Assembly (NCBI RefSeq): GCF_018882215.1
Contig: NZ_JACVOX010000001.1
Location: 434,001-498,000, forward strand
Source: Polynucleobacter sp. AP-Kaivos-20-H2
GTDB taxonomy: Bacteria > Pseudomonadota > Gammaproteobacteria > Burkholderiales > Burkholderiaceae
DNA: 64,000 nucleotides
Direction of reading: 5' to 3'
In this document: piece after piece, positions 9,973-19,052 of the stretch
How the letters are laid out: each line of letters starts with the position of its first letter
Position numbering within the stretch: the first letter of the stretch is position 1
Translations under genes and position numbers: made by a program
Notes under the pieces: model-generated
What the model saw: the letters and a program-made list of their open reading frames with translations, nothing else
The model's database searches: none
What the model was told of the DNA's origin: nothing

Positions 9973-10682
9973 TGCGTCAAGTGATTCTCGATACCGAAAC
10001 TACTGGCCTTAATCCAGCCACCGGCGACCGCATTATTGAAATTGGTTGCGTTGAGATGATTGGTCGTCGTCTTACCGATAGAACTTTCCATTACTACATT
10101 AATCCTGAACGCGATATTGATGCTGGCGCCTTTGCAGTCCACGGACTTTCTAGAGAGTTTTTATCTGATAAACCAATCTTTGCAAACATTGTTGAGCAGT
10201 TAATTGAGTTTGTAGATGGCGCTGAAATTGTGATTCATAACGCAGCCTTCGATTTGGGATTCTTGGATAACGAGTTTGCCCTTCTAAAGCGTCCTCCATT
10301 CAGAAATTTAGCCCCCAAGATTACCGATACCCTGCTCGACGCGCGTCAAATGTTCCCTGGAAAGCGCAATTCATTAGATGCCCTGTGTGAACGCTTTTCA
10401 ATTAGCAATAAACACCGTACTTTGCACGGCGCGCTGTTAGATGCCCAGTTACTAGCTGAAGTTTACGTATCGATGACTAGAGGTCAAGAAGACCTCTCTA
10501 TTGATTTAATTGATTACACAGTGGGAGCAGACTCTACTGGCCATACCAAAGCCTTACCAACCAATCTCATGGTGCTATCTGCATCAAATGATGACCTTGA
10601 AAGCCATCAAAAAATCTTGGCAGAGATTGCGAAGGCAAGTAAAAAGGACCCCATTTGGAGTCCTTTAAATGCTGCTGCCTAA
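9972..10682 (+). CDS. dnaQ: DNA polymerase III epsilon subunit, 3'-5' proofreading exonuclease
   Basis: Proofreading subunit of the replicative polymerase. The three DEDDh motifs are clear: Exo I VILDTETTGL (residues 4-13), Exo II IHNAAFDLGFLDNE (about 92-105) and Exo III with His and Asp in LHGALLDAQLLAE (about 155-167). The 236-residue length fits, with a C-terminal tail for binding the alpha subunit. Its start overlaps the RND pump stop (TGATG), so replication proofreading is translationally coupled to an efflux pump gene. The 3' end of the coding region contains the inverted repeat that appears to terminate the convergent gene. Confidence 0.95.
   Translation: MRQVILDTETTGLNPATGDRIIEIGCVEMIGRRLTDRTFHYYINPERDIDAGAFAVHGLSREFLSDKPIFANIVEQLIEFVDGAEIVIHNAAFDLGFLDNEFALLKRPPFRNLAPKITDTLLDARQMFPGKRNSLDALCERFSISNKHRTLHGALLDAQLLAEVYVSMTRGQEDLSIDLIDYTVGADSTGHTKALPTNLMVLSASNDDLESHQKILAEIAKASKKDPIWSPLNAAA
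10641..10666 (-). terminator. Intrinsic terminator of the convergent dehydrogenase gene, inside dnaQ
   Basis: Read on the minus strand, AAAGGACTCC-AAAT-GGGGTCCTTT forms a ten-pair stem (one U.G pair) with a 4-nt loop, and the stem runs into TTTTTAC. It lies 32 nt past the stop of the 10698-11789 gene but inside the last codons of dnaQ on the opposite strand. Confidence 0.65.
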
Positions 10683-10697
10683 TTAGTAGATTACCAG

Positions 10698-11789
10698 TTA
10701 GATTGCTGCGGCAATCGCCTTACCTAAATCATCCGTCTTTGCTGTGCCACCAAGATCTGGTGTCAAAGGTGCGTTTCCTGGACCGGATGCTAATACCTTT
10801 TCAATCGCAGTAAATATTGCCTTACCTGCCTCTGGATAACCAAGGTGATCCAGCATCATCGCCCCACTCCAGATCTGACCAATTGGGTTGGCGATCATTT
10901 TGCCAAAGATATCAGGCGCTGATCCGTGAACAGGCTCGAACAAGGAAGGGAATTTACCCTCAGGATTGATGCTGCCAGATGGTGCTACCGCAATGGTCCC
11001 GGTACATGCAGGACCTAAGTCGGAGAGAATATCTCCAAATAAATTGCTCGCCACCACAACGTCAAACCGATCTGGATTCATAACGAAGTGAGCCGCCAAA
11101 ATATCAATGTGATATTTATCGGCTCTTACATCAGCAAATTTCTTAGACATCGCTTCAACACGCTCATCCCAATAAGGCATGGTGATGGCAATACCATTGG
11201 ATTTGGTTGCAGAAGTTAAATGCTTCTTAGGGCGACTTTGGGCTAAGTCAAAAGCGTATTGCAAAATTCGGTCAACGCCCTGTCTAGTGAAAACAGATTC
11301 TTGAATCACGATCTCACGATCGGTATCCGGGAACATCTTGCCACCAACACTGGAGTATTCACCTTCAGTGTTCTCGCGAACTACAAAGAAATCAATGTCA
11401 CCAGGCTTACGGTTGGCCAGTGGGCATGGTACTCCTGGCAATAAACGTACTGGGCGCAAATTGACATACTGATCAAAGCCACGGCGAAATTGAATTAAGC
11501 TTCCCCAAAGTGACACATGGTCAGGCAGAATGTCAGGCATACCGACTGCGCCAAAAAAGATCGCATCGTACTTCATGAGAGTATCGAACCAATCATCCGG
11601 CATCATCTTTCCATGCTTGAGATAGTAATCACAGCTCGCAAAATCAAAATGATCAAACTGCATACCAAGATTAAATTTACGATTGGCCGCCTCTAGCGCG
11701 CGCACACCCTCCGGCATGACTTCTTTGCCAATACCATCTCCAGGAATAACGGCAATCTTAGGATTCTTAAATATTTTCTTTGCGTTCAT
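10698..11789 (-). CDS. ttuC: Tartrate / D-malate dehydrogenase (decarboxylating)
   Basis: NAD-dependent beta-decarboxylating dehydrogenase of the isopropylmalate/isocitrate family, acting on tartrate and probably D-malate. The 363-residue protein has the family start KIAVIPGDGIGKEVMPEGV, the substrate Arg region with WGSLIQFRRGFDQYVNLRPV that is typical of the TDH/DmlA branch, and metal-binding Asp residues in VVVASNLFGDILSDLGP. The C-terminal FEPVHGSAPDIFGK motif binds NAD. The WGSLIQFRRG motif argues against LeuB. No LysR-type regulator is adjacent. Transcription probably ends at the hairpin inside dnaQ. Confidence 0.85.
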   Translation of the reverse strand: MNAKKIFKNPKIAVIPGDGIGKEVMPEGVRALEAANRKFNLGMQFDHFDFASCDYYLKHGKMMPDDWFDTLMKYDAIFFGAVGMPDILPDHVSLWGSLIQFRRGFDQYVNLRPVRLLPGVPCPLANRKPGDIDFFVVRENTEGEYSSVGGKMFPDTDREIVIQESVFTRQGVDRILQYAFDLAQSRPKKHLTSATKSNGIAITMPYWDERVEAMSKKFADVRADKYHIDILAAHFVMNPDRFDVVVASNLFGDILSDLGPACTGTIAVAPSGSINPEGKFPSLFEPVHGSAPDIFGKMIANPIGQIWSGAMMLDHLGYPEAGKAIFTAIEKVLASGPGNAPLTPDLGGTAKTDDLGKAIAAAI

Positions 11790-11838
11790 AAATGATGTGT
11801 CTCGTTTTATTTTTGTTGAAGATGAATTTTACAAATAA

Positions 11839-12501
11839 CTAGCTAATAGCGCGACGGATTTCATCTGGCGCCTTCTTACTACCTTTTTCAACTGATTCAC
11901 TATCGTAATCAGTGGTATTTTCAATGGTCTCAGGAACGGCCTCGAGCATGCGAATATTGTCTTTGGGACAGATAGGTGCGCCATAACTGGCCCATTTCTT
12001 GAGCAAGGTCACCTCATAGCCACATTGACCGCATTTGGCCTTACTTCGACTGGCATTGCTAGGCCTTGGTGGTGGGAAAACAATCGCCTGGTGCGGGTAA
12101 GGGCCAAGCTCCTGACTAATCATCATCAGCCTTACAGTGAGCTCCTCAGTAGCATGAGCCATTCTTGCGGGGCCTTCCAGACCCACCGTTTGAGCGATTC
12201 CCTTGAAATCTTCGCCATGGCCGCTAAAACAATCATCCACCGCATGGCAGAGTTCATGAACCAAGGTATCTAAAAGCTGTACGGGTTCATCCAACTTAGG
12301 GGATATGAATATCTCATTTACGCCACCACCTGAGCGCTCACGCGGCCAACATTGCCCTAGTGTCGTTCTAGGGCTACTAGAGGCCGGGAATCCACATGAG
12401 ACCCTGACGGGAGGGATGGCATAACCTGCTTTTGAAAAGACCGGCTCTAGATGCCTTACAGCGTCTTCTAGCCAGGATTCACGTACTGTATGTTGCTTCA
12501 T
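11839..12501 (-). CDS. SprT-like zinc metalloprotease family protein
   Basis: A 220-residue protein with the zinc-peptidase motif LVHELCHAVDD (about residues 84-95) and a later Gly-His (FSGHGEDF) as in SprT-like domains. A C-terminal zinc ribbon is visible as CGQCGYEVT and then CPKDN (about 158-180). Eukaryotic SprT relatives cut DNA-protein crosslinks; the bacterial role is not established. It stands alone between the dehydrogenase and the divergent amidase, with 78 nt on that side for promoters. Confidence 0.8.
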   Translation of the reverse strand: MKQHTVRESWLEDAVRHLEPVFSKAGYAIPPVRVSCGFPASSSPRTTLGQCWPRERSGGGVNEIFISPKLDEPVQLLDTLVHELCHAVDDCFSGHGEDFKGIAQTVGLEGPARMAHATEELTVRLMMISQELGPYPHQAIVFPPPRPSNASRSKAKCGQCGYEVTLLKKWASYGAPICPKDNIRMLEAVPETIENTTDYDSESVEKGSKKAPDEIRRAIS

Positions 12502-12579
12502 CTAACTTATCTTCTATCGTAATTCTGGAACAAAAAAGCTTAAATTGCGATCATACGCCACCATAAGTAGAATGAGTCC

Positions 12580-13890
12580 ATGAAAGATCTCGAAAGCCTT
12601 AGCGCCACCCAAGCCATCAAAGCCCTCTCTAAGAGGGAAATTAAAGCAACTGATTTACTCCTATCCTGCCTAGACCGCATAGGACAAAAGGAGAGCGTTG
12701 TTAAGGCCTGGGCAAGCCTGGGTAAGGAAAATGCCTTGTCTCGCGCCAAACAGCTTGATAAAGGCGCCTTTCAGGGTCTATTGCATGGTCTCCCAATTGG
12801 GGTTAAAGATCTTTATGACACCTATGATTTGCCGACCTCCTATGGTTCACCCATTTACGCCAACCACTATCCAGTCGCTGATGCTGTGGCGGTTGCCCTG
12901 ATGCGACAGTCTGGTGCCATTATTTTAGGCAAAACTGTTACAACAGAATTTGCAACTTTTAAGAGTGGCTTAACAACAAATCCCCATAAACCAAAGCACA
13001 CACCCGGCGGTTCTTCTAGCGGCTCTGCGGCTGCGGTAGCCGATTTTATGGTCCCCCTAGCAACCGGCAGTCAAACTGCTGGCTCAATTATTCGCCCTGC
13101 TTCTTTTTGTGGCGTAGTGGGTTTTAAACCTAGTCACGGCAAAGTGAGTATTGCGGGAATTAAAAGTCTTTCTGTAACACTCGACACCATGGGTTGCTTT
13201 GGTAGAACAGTAGAAGATGTGGGGCTCGGTGTAGCGGCTATGAGTGGCGATCATCGACTAGCAAAAATTGAAGTCTTGCATAACAAACCCCGCATCGCCA
13301 TTTGCAAAACATCTAGCTGGCCGTTTGCACAAAAGGAAACTGCTACAGCACTTGCAGTTGCTCGGCATGCTGCAGAGATGATTGCTAAAGGCACGGTAAT
13401 TGATCAGAAGTTACCAAAGACATGTGATGGCCTCACTCAAGCCCAAACTCGCATCATGATTTCTGAAATGTCACGCAGCCTTGCTTTTGAACAAGTGCAT
13501 TACGCTAAAAAGCTCAGCCCACAACTTCTGAAGCAACTTAGTGAAGGCGCTGAAATTAGCTACGAGCAATATGCAAAAGATTTGAGCCTTGCCGATAGAT
13601 CAAGGGAGGCCATGGAAGACTTATTTAATAATGAAGTTGACATCTTGATTGCCCCAAGTGCTAATGGCGAAGCGCCCAACATCAAAGACGGTACTGGAGA
13701 TCCTCTTTTTTCTAGAGCTTGGACGCTTCTGGGTTTACCCTGCATCAATATCAACGTAGGCGCTGGACCCAACGGATTGCCAGTAGGCGTGCAACTCATT
13801 GCAGGCCCAGGTAAAGATCATTTCTTATTAAGCGCTGCCCGGGCATTTACATTGGCATTGCCTGACCCCACCCTGCGAGATCAGGCTTAG
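12580..13890 (+). CDS. Amidase signature family hydrolase
   Basis: Hydrolyses an amide bond of unknown substrate in the cytoplasm. The 436 residues show the Ser-cisSer-Lys triad regions: Lys in GLPIGVKDLYDT, cis-Ser in GGSSSGSAAAVAD and the nucleophile Ser in GSQTAGSIIRPASFCGVVG. The last motif reads SQTAGS rather than the commoner TDTGGS, as in one amidase subgroup. It lacks the GatA context (no gatB/gatC), so tRNA amidation is unlikely. It converges on a Bug receptor gene 8 nt downstream. Confidence 0.87.
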   Translation: MKDLESLSATQAIKALSKREIKATDLLLSCLDRIGQKESVVKAWASLGKENALSRAKQLDKGAFQGLLHGLPIGVKDLYDTYDLPTSYGSPIYANHYPVADAVAVALMRQSGAIILGKTVTTEFATFKSGLTTNPHKPKHTPGGSSSGSAAAVADFMVPLATGSQTAGSIIRPASFCGVVGFKPSHGKVSIAGIKSLSVTLDTMGCFGRTVEDVGLGVAAMSGDHRLAKIEVLHNKPRIAICKTSSWPFAQKETATALAVARHAAEMIAKGTVIDQKLPKTCDGLTQAQTRIMISEMSRSLAFEQVHYAKKLSPQLLKQLSEGAEISYEQYAKDLSLADRSREAMEDLFNNEVDILIAPSANGEAPNIKDGTGDPLFSRAWTLLGLPCININVGAGPNGLPVGVQLIAGPGKDHFLLSAARAFTLALPDPTLRDQA

Positions 13891-13898
13891 CCAAGCCC

Positions 13899-14873
13899 TT
13901 AATCGAGAGTAATGTTTGCCGCTTTAATTGCTTTAGCCCAGAAAGGGATCTCTTTCTTCACTAGCGCATCAGTTTGGTTTGGTCCTAAGTAACGAAGTTC
14001 AACACCAGCAGCATCCGCACGCTCTTTAATTTCAGGTAATGCCAAGCTCTGCTTTACAGAATTAGTGAGCTTGGTAACCACTGCTGCAGGTGTTCCTGCA
14101 GGCGCATAAAGGGCCACCCATGATTCCAACTGAAATGATGGTAGACCAGCTTCAGCGGTGGTTGGTACGTTTGGCATACCAGGGTGACGATTTTTGCCGG
14201 TCACAGCAAGCCCCTTGAGTTTTCCACTTTGGACGTGTTGCATGACTGAGGGTGGCGTACTAATAAATACCTGTACCTGCCCCGCCAAAACATCCTGAAT
14301 GGCTGGACCAGATCCCTTGTATGGAACATGCACCATATCCACACCAGTAGTTTGCTTGAAGATCTCCGTACCAATATGCGACACAGAACCATTGCCCTGT
14401 GAGGCGTAATTTAATTTACCTGGATTAGCCTTTGCATAAGCAATGAATTCCTTCAGATTATTGACTGGCACTGAAGGGTGTACTGCAATGACATTGGTAG
14501 AGACAGTTAGCAAGGCAATTGGAGAAAAATCCTTAATAGGGTCCCACGGCAGCTTATCGAATAAAGCTGGGTTACCAACGTGATAACCAGAATAGGAAAT
14601 CAATAAGGTATAGCCATCGGGCTTTGCTTTGGCAACATACTGATAGGCCGTATTACCACTTGCTCCCGGCTTGTTGTCAACAATCACTGGTTGACCGATC
14701 ACGCGCGACAACGGTTCACTCAATAGGCGTGCCGAAGTATCAACAAGCCCGCCAGGTGGATTGGGTACTACCAAAGTAATTGGGCGATCCGGAAAGGATT
14801 CAGCCATAACTAGACATGAAATCCCAAGCCCTAAAATTACAAGCGCACTGCACACCACGGAATATTTTTTCAT
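13899..14873 (-). CDS. Tripartite tricarboxylate transporter receptor (Bug/TctC family)
   Basis: Periplasmic solute-binding protein of the Bug family, ligand unknown, probably a carboxylate. Signal peptide at residues 1-25 ending in LVMAES, then FPDRPITLVVPNPPGGLVDTSARLL, the diagnostic first strand and loop. I choose the ATG at 14873 (324 residues) because GGAG lies 7 nt before it and the signal peptide then starts MKKYS; a GTG at 14903 in the same frame has no ribosome site. It is immediately downstream of the old yellow enzyme, probably one transcript. No TctA/TctB membrane genes are in the window. Confidence 0.88.
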   Translation of the reverse strand: MKKYSVVCSALVILGLGISCLVMAESFPDRPITLVVPNPPGGLVDTSARLLSEPLSRVIGQPVIVDNKPGASGNTAYQYVAKAKPDGYTLLISYSGYHVGNPALFDKLPWDPIKDFSPIALLTVSTNVIAVHPSVPVNNLKEFIAYAKANPGKLNYASQGNGSVSHIGTEIFKQTTGVDMVHVPYKGSGPAIQDVLAGQVQVFISTPPSVMQHVQSGKLKGLAVTGKNRHPGMPNVPTTAEAGLPSFQLESWVALYAPAGTPAAVVTKLTNSVKQSLALPEIKERADAAGVELRYLGPNQTDALVKKEIPFWAKAIKAANITLD

Positions 14874-14903
14874 TACTGTCTCCAACGTATGATTTTTGAG
14901 CAC

Positions 14904-16025
14904 TTATCGCTGCCCTACTTTTACGTCACCAAATACGGCCTGGGCTTCTCTAGGTAAACAACGCCAATAACGTTCATTTGCGGTAACTGTGCCACCTAGA
15001 GCTGCTGCAGCTTCCCAACCCCAGCGAGGCTTATATAAAAATGCTCTTGCCAAAGCTATGAGATCCGCATCACCCGCTTGCAAAATGTCTTCGGCTTGTT
15101 GGGGCTCAGTAATGAGTCCAACTGTCATGGTTGGCAAACCAGATTGATCTTTAACTATCTTTGCAAAAGGCACTTGGTAATTTGGACCAATTGCAATCTT
15201 TTGTTTTGGCGAAATACCACCAGAAGAAATGTGTACAAAATCACAACCCAAAGGTTTAAGTTGTTTTGCAAAATTCGCAGTTTCTTCTGGAGTCCAGCCA
15301 CCCTCTATCCAGTCGCTAGCTGAAATGCGTATGCCAAGCACACCTTGGTATGCCGCTCTTACTGCAGCAAATAACTCCAATGGAAAGCGAATGCGGTTTT
15401 CAAATGAGCCGCCGTATTCATCTGTGCGCTGATTGGCAATGGGAGATAAAAATTGGTGTAACAAGTATCCATGAGCACCATGGAGCTCAATCCCATCAAT
15501 TCCAATACGATCTGCACGTTTTGCTGATGCCACAAAATCATCTATTAGCTTTTTTAATTCAGCCTTACTCAATTCATGAGGTAAACGCTCTCCATCTAAC
15601 TGGGGGATCGCTGAGGGCGCTAGTGTTTCCCATCCACCTTGTTCGGTTGAAAGAAGCTGCCCGCCATCCCAGGGAGTTGCACTTGATGCTTTGCGACCAG
15701 CATGGGCTAGCTGAATAAAAACAGGTACCGCTGGAGCCAAACTACGTGCACGATTTAATTTATCTTTCAAGGCTGCTTCAGTGCGATCATCCCAAAGCCC
15801 AAGACAAGCAGGCGTAATTCGGGCCTCTGGGCTTACCCCGGTGGCCTCAATAATGAAGAGTGCTGCGCCACTATTAAGCAAGTTTCCCCAATGCATGAGG
15901 TGCCAGTCAGTGGCTTCGCCATTATTGGCGGAATACTGGCACATTGGAGCGACAACTATGCGATTTGCCAGCTCAAGGGGCCCACGTGGGGAATTGAGGG
16001 TATAACTTGAAAATAAAAGACTCAT
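14904..16025 (-). CDS. NADH:flavin oxidoreductase, old yellow enzyme (YqjM/NamA type)
   Basis: FMN enzyme that reduces activated C=C bonds with NAD(P)H. The 373-residue barrel begins with NRIVVAPMCQYSANNGEATDWHL, where the Cys that tunes FMN in YqjM-type enzymes is visible. The substrate-binding pair is the His-x-x-His in IELHGAHGYLLHQFLSP, and phosphate binding is in TVGLI and ADLIALARAFL. Start ATG at 16025, 164 nt from the divergent mmsA. The physiological substrate is not known. Confidence 0.88.
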   Translation of the reverse strand: MSLLFSSYTLNSPRGPLELANRIVVAPMCQYSANNGEATDWHLMHWGNLLNSGAALFIIEATGVSPEARITPACLGLWDDRTEAALKDKLNRARSLAPAVPVFIQLAHAGRKASSATPWDGGQLLSTEQGGWETLAPSAIPQLDGERLPHELSKAELKKLIDDFVASAKRADRIGIDGIELHGAHGYLLHQFLSPIANQRTDEYGGSFENRIRFPLELFAAVRAAYQGVLGIRISASDWIEGGWTPEETANFAKQLKPLGCDFVHISSGGISPKQKIAIGPNYQVPFAKIVKDQSGLPTMTVGLITEPQQAEDILQAGDADLIALARAFLYKPRWGWEAAAALGGTVTANERYWRCLPREAQAVFGDVKVGQR

Positions 16026-16189
16026 AGAATGCCTTTAAAAGACCCAAAATAGGTCAAAAAAATACGAAAATTGCCGTAAAGCGATAGAATAACTAAAAAG
16101 CAGAATAAACGAGACAGCGAAGTCGTGCAGGCTATTTAGCTAAGCGGCTTTTTTACCAAAAACCCGAAAAATACCCACCACAAGAGATT

Positions 16190-17710
16190 ATGAACGCACC
16201 TCAAGCCTTTGAATCAAAAGAAGATATTGGCCACTTTGTTGGCGGCAATGTAGTTAACCCTAAAGATGGTCGCTTTGCCGATGTTTACAACCCAACCAAA
16301 GGAGCTGTAGCGCGCCGTGTTGCGCTTGCCAGCCGCAAAGAGGTTGATGAAGTTGTAGCCAATGCCCAAACAGCATTTACGTCATGGAGTCAAACCTCCC
16401 CATTGCGCCGTTCACGCATCATGTTCAAGTATCTTGAATTGCTAAACGCTCATCGCGATGAATTAGCTGCCATCATCACAGCAGAACATGGCAAGGTGTT
16501 TACAGATGCCCAAGGGGAAGTAACACGCGGTATTGAGATTGTGGAATTTGCCACCGGCATTCCTGAGTTGCTCAAAGGTGACTACACCGAGCAAGTATCA
16601 ACCGGTATCGATAACTGGGTTATGCGTCAGCCTTTAGGTGTGGTTGCTGGTATTACCCCATTTAACTTCCCAGTCATGGTGCCAATGTGGATGTTCCCGG
16701 TTGCGATTGCTTGCGGCAATACCTTTATTCTCAAACCAAGCCCTACCGATCCTTCAGCTTCATTGTTTATGGCGAAACTCCTCAAGGAAGCAGGCCTGCC
16801 TGACGGCGTATTCAACGTTGTTCAAGGTGACAAAGAAGCAGTTGATGCCTTAATTGAAAATCCAGATGTTAAAGCGGTAAGTTTTGTGGGCTCCACTCCA
16901 ATTGCCAATTACATCTATGAACGCTGCTCTCACTTTGGCAAGCGCTCCCAAGCTTTAGGCGGTGCAAAGAATCACATGGTGATCATGCCTGACGCTGATA
17001 TTGACAAAGCTATTGATGCCCTGGTAGGTGCTGCTTACGGCTCCGCTGGCGAACGCTGTATGGCCATTTCTGTAGCGGTATTGGTTGGTGATGTGGCAGA
17101 GAAGATCATGCCAAAGCTAATCGAGCGCACCAAGACTCTAAAAGTTAAAAACGGCATGGAGCTTGATGCTGAAATGGGTCCAATCGTTACTAAAGCAGCC
17201 CTAGAGCGCATTACTGGCTATATTGAGGCTGGTGTAGCTTCGGGCGCAAAACTCCTTGTTGATGGCCGCGGACTCAAAGTTCCTGGTAACGAGAGCGGCT
17301 TCTTTATCGGCGGCACATTGTTTGATAGCGTCACACCCGACATGAAGATTTACTTAGAAGAAATCTTTGGACCAGTTTTGTCCTGCTTGCGTGTTGCCAA
17401 CTTTACAGATGCGCTTAACTTAGTTAACTCTTGCGAATTTGGCAATGGTGTCGCCTGCTTCACAAGCGATGGCAATATTGCCCGTGAATTTGCTCGTCGT
17501 GTACAAGTAGGTATGGTTGGTATTAACGTACCAATTCCAGTGCCTATGGCATGGCACGGTTTTGGTGGTTGGAAAAAGTCTATCTTTGGCGATATGCATG
17601 CATACGGCAAAGAAGGCGTTCGTTTCTACACCAAGCAAAAGAGTGTGATGCAACGCTGGCCTGAGAGTATTGCTAAAGGCGCAGAGTTTGTAATGCCTAC
17701 CTCCAAGTAA
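16190..17710 (+). CDS. mmsA: CoA-acylating methylmalonate-semialdehyde dehydrogenase
   Basis: Oxidises (methyl)malonate semialdehyde to propionyl-CoA or acetyl-CoA with NAD and CoA, in valine, thymine or inositol breakdown. The 506-residue aldehyde dehydrogenase has the family signature [17 protein letters not shown] and the catalytic Cys in [14 protein letters not shown]; the usual Glu of hydrolytic aldehyde dehydrogenases is replaced ([10 protein letters not shown]), as expected for the CoA-acylating type. It ends at a strong terminator. Its propionyl-CoA product relates it to the PrpE route at the left edge. Confidence 0.92.
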   Translation: MNAPQAFESKEDIGHFVGGNVVNPKDGRFADVYNPTKGAVARRVALASRKEVDEVVANAQTAFTSWSQTSPLRRSRIMFKYLELLNAHRDELAAIITAEHGKVFTDAQGEVTRGIEIVEFATGIPELLKGDYTEQVSTGIDNWVMRQPLGVVAGITPFNFPVMVPMWMFPVAIACGNTFILKPSPTDPSASLFMAKLLKEAGLPDGVFNVVQGDKEAVDALIENPDVKAVSFVGSTPIANYIYERCSHFGKRSQALGGAKNHMVIMPDADIDKAIDALVGAAYGSAGERCMAISVAVLVGDVAEKIMPKLIERTKTLKVKNGMELDAEMGPIVTKAALERITGYIEAGVASGAKLLVDGRGLKVPGNESGFFIGGTLFDSVTPDMKIYLEEIFGPVLSCLRVANFTDALNLVNSCEFGNGVACFTSDGNIAREFARRVQVGMVGINVPIPVPMAWHGFGGWKKSIFGDMHAYGKEGVRFYTKQKSVMQRWPESIAKGAEFVMPTSK

Positions 17711-17728
17711 CATCAGGAAGTGATTAGC

Positions 17729-17755
17729 AAAAAGCGATCTTCGGATCGCTTTTTT
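17729..17755 (+). terminator. Intrinsic terminator of mmsA
   Basis: Eleven-pair stem AAAAAGCGATC / GATCGCTTTTT closed by a UUCG tetraloop on a C-G pair, with a T run. The repeat is symmetrical, so it could also stop the minus-strand DUF1178 gene that ends at 17779. Confidence 0.9.
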
Positions 17756-17778
17756 ATTTGCCAGTATGAAGTAGAAAA

Positions 17779-18264
17779 TTACTGGAGTGTATTTTTTAGA
17801 GCAGGAATCATTGGCATCGAGAGCACATCGATGCCCTCTTCTCTCAAGGCTTCAGCCTCATCGAAAGTAGTTTGCCCACGAATACTTCGCTCAGGAGATT
17901 CTTTGTAGTGAATTTTTCTAGCTTCATCAGCAAAGGAATTGCCAACATCCTCAGAGCGACCCATTAGCTCACGCATACCTTTCAAAAAGGCGGCCTGTAC
18001 CTGAGCCTCTAAGTGCGAATGATCGCTACCAGTAAGAGCAACGACGCCCCCGCTTAAATTTTCGGATTGAGGCTTGGATACAGTTAACTCGGTAGACGAT
18101 GATTTGCCAATATGCGGCGCTGAAGGCATGCGAGTGATTTCCGTGCTGTCGCATACTGGACAAGCAAGCATCCCCTTGTCCTGCTGAGCAAGGCAATCTT
18201 CTTCTGAAGCAAACCATCCTTCAAAGCGATGGTCTAGGGGGCAGGCTAAGTTATAAACTTTCAT
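17779..18264 (-). CDS. DUF1178 family protein
   Basis: A 161-residue cytoplasmic protein of unknown function. The N-terminus MKVYNLACPLDHRFEGWF and the pair CPVC (about residues 36-39) form a probable small zinc ribbon typical of DUF1178. The C-terminal half is helical (EVGNSFADEARKIHYKESPERSIRG style), conserved in the family. Next to it in the same direction, 65 nt upstream, is a Nudix hydrolase. Confidence 0.82.
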   Translation of the reverse strand: MKVYNLACPLDHRFEGWFASEEDCLAQQDKGMLACPVCDSTEITRMPSAPHIGKSSSTELTVSKPQSENLSGGVVALTGSDHSHLEAQVQAAFLKGMRELMGRSEDVGNSFADEARKIHYKESPERSIRGQTTFDEAEALREEGIDVLSMPMIPALKNTLQ

Positions 18265-18329
18265 AAAACGTATATAAGGGCAAAAACGATAAATTCAATA
18301 CCCCCATTTTAATCGGGTTTGAATACAAC

Positions 18330-18929
18330 CTATTCGATTGGATGCGGTTTTACTAAGCCCCTACGATAGCGATCAAGCCAATAGGTGGCTATCGTGGTTT
18401 TGACGTCTGTAATCTCACCATTCTCAACCCAGGATATCAATTGCTCCAATGGAGCAGCAAATACGTCCAAAAATTCTTCATCATCTAGATGGCTTTTACC
18501 GGGAATCAGCTCCTCTGCCAGATAGATATCAATAAACTCTGTTGAATACGAAATCACAGGATGAATACGACGAATGAAACTCCATTTTTTGGCTGTATAC
18601 CCAGTTTCTTCCTCAAGCTCTCGCTGAGCACAAACCAGATGATCTTCCTTGGGGTCTAACTTTCCAGCAGGAATTTCAATGCAGGCTTTTGCAATCGGAT
18701 AGCGATATTGTCGCTCGAGCAACACACGACCATCATCTAAGATCGCAACAATAGCTACCGCACCCGGATGAGTTAAATATTCGCGTATCGCCTCTTCACC
18801 ATCAGGCAATGAGACTTTATCTCGCTTCATCTTTAAAAAGATGCCGCCGTAAATATCTTCGCCAGATAGACGCTCTTCACGTAAATGCTCATCACCAGTC
18901 GGTAGATCTTCAAATGATTTTTCAGTCAT
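18330..18929 (-). CDS. Nudix hydrolase, ADP-ribose pyrophosphatase type
   Basis: Predicted to hydrolyse ADP-ribose or a similar nucleoside diphosphate sugar. The 199-residue protein has a full Nudix box: Gly then Glu in GKLDPKE, seven residues, then RELEEETGY (about residues 92-114). The preceding IEIPAG is characteristic of the NudF/ADPRase group. Further Glu residues (EEFLDV) in the C-terminal loop fit the catalytic base of ADPRases. Cytoplasmic. Confidence 0.88.
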   Translation of the reverse strand: MTEKSFEDLPTGDEHLREERLSGEDIYGGIFLKMKRDKVSLPDGEEAIREYLTHPGAVAIVAILDDGRVLLERQYRYPIAKACIEIPAGKLDPKEDHLVCAQRELEEETGYTAKKWSFIRRIHPVISYSTEFIDIYLAEELIPGKSHLDDEEFLDVFAAPLEQLISWVENGEITDVKTTIATYWLDRYRRGLVKPHPIE

Positions 18930-19011
18930 GGGTCTTAGTACATATTCCGTCTGTTATTGATTAAACTAGATTAGCTAAATTGAATGTCATTTTGATGGTA
19001 CCTGAAATGAT

Positions 19012-19033
19012 AAAGGCCCCTTACGGAGCCTTT
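19012..19033 (-). terminator. Probable terminator after nuoN
   Basis: On the minus strand AAAGGCTCC-GTAA-GGGGCCTTT forms a stem 20 nt past the nuoN stop. The following T stretch is short (TTTATCATTT), so efficiency is uncertain. Confidence 0.55.
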
Positions 19034-19052
19034 AGATAGAATTTGATTACTT

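Noticed and set aside
15078..15718. Antisense frames opposite the old yellow enzyme gene
   Set aside because: Shadow frames of a conserved enzyme gene; composition and overlap give no support.
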